From an uncultured Clostridium sp. (lineage in GTDB: Bacteria; Bacillota; Clostridia; TANB77; CAG-508), in NCBI GenBank assembly GCA_900554365.1, contig USGY01000024.1, forward strand, positions 1-21,339: a stretch of DNA of 21,339 bases, read 5' to 3'. Made by a program: the position numbers and the translations under genes. Below the pieces are notes generated by a model. It searched no databases and had not been told where the DNA came from. It was given only the letters and a program-made list of their open reading frames with translations. Every line of letters begins with the position of its first letter. Position 1 is the first letter of the stretch. Of the stretch, positions 21,195-21,339 are shown piece after piece.

Positions 21195-21339
21195 AAATAT
21201 GGTTGCGGGGAGTGTACAAGAAGATTGGTATATTGCCTATTTCAGCACATAGTGGTGGCAATCATGGTAAAATAAGAAAAAATAATTAGAAATATTTTAA
21301 AATAATTTATATTAGATAGATGGATTTTATTTAAAAATT
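21190..21339. other. Terminal stretch with no recognised gene
   Basis: This 150-base end piece holds no ORF with a ribosome binding site. Part of it (about 21195-21270) is less AT-rich than the surroundings and can pair ATTGCC with GGCAAT (roughly 21233-21262), so it may be the edge of an RNA or a decayed gene. I cannot assign it. Confidence 0.4.

Noticed and set aside
21195..21215. TGGTTGCGGGGAG resembles the reversed 3' end of a tRNA
   Set aside because: No T-arm consensus or cloverleaf follows. The similarity covers too few bases to call a tRNA fragment or attachment site.
21200..21286. A plus-strand reading frame containing IGILPISAHSGGNHGK
   Set aside because: No ATG, no ribosome binding site and fewer than 30 codons. 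The peptide looks orderly but matches nothing I recognise.

Overview
The window is very AT-rich, with nearly all genes preceded by strong AGGAGG-type ribosome binding sites, frequent GTG/TTG starts, consensus sigma-A promoters (TTGACA-17-TATAAT) and compact intrinsic terminators. Together with the gene content this points to a low-GC Firmicute, most likely a member of the Clostridia or a relative. Tandem Spo0A-type boxes near the right end hint at a spore-forming lineage. No genus can be named from the sequence alone. There is no complete mobile element, rRNA or CRISPR array.

Layout. 1-74: 3' end of a tRNA (proline possible) with its terminator. 202-525: short AbiEi-type antitoxin N-terminal domain, probably a remnant. 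679-2442: DUF2207 membrane protein (minus), read through a leader that contains an intrinsic terminator; its glycine-rich C-terminus looks frameshifted. 2787-4184: M18 aminopeptidase. 4233-4957: XRE regulator divergent from a small unknown ORF. 4954-8170: cell-wall genes (GT51 glycosyltransferase, dapF, a MurE-family ligase with altered substrate motifs). 8289-8365: tRNA-Arg(TCT). 8512-9258: TPM-domain membrane protein. 9506-12679: three-gene GldA/GldF/GldG-like ABC export operon whose ATPase carries a one-base insertion in Walker A. 12794-14605: DUF5711-like protein and CvpA. 14681-17326: LytR-CpsA-Psr enzyme and a D,D-carboxypeptidase, convergent. 17410-18048: ComEA-like DNA receptor. 18211-20235: MATE transporter fused to a cytidylate-kinase-like domain, behind a leader with an 11-codon upstream ORF overlapping a hairpin. 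20335-20769: unknown protein. 20888-21040: a 50-residue minus-strand ORF with a TTG start behind tandem Spo0A-type boxes.

How the genes fit together. Five genes act on the envelope: lipid II polymerisation (GT51), DAP supply (DapF), muropeptide synthesis (MurE family), glycopolymer attachment (LCP) and peptide trimming (DacA). They are separately promoted rather than forming one operon. The ABC operon, DUF5711-like protein and CvpA are co-oriented membrane functions. The most unusual items are the MATE-kinase fusion with its ribosome-readable leader, the second leader of the same design in front of the DUF2207 gene, the tandem Spo0A-type boxes driving a tiny ORF, and two independent single-base (extra C) disruptions. 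Every family assignment is from motif recognition by eye; no database search was possible.
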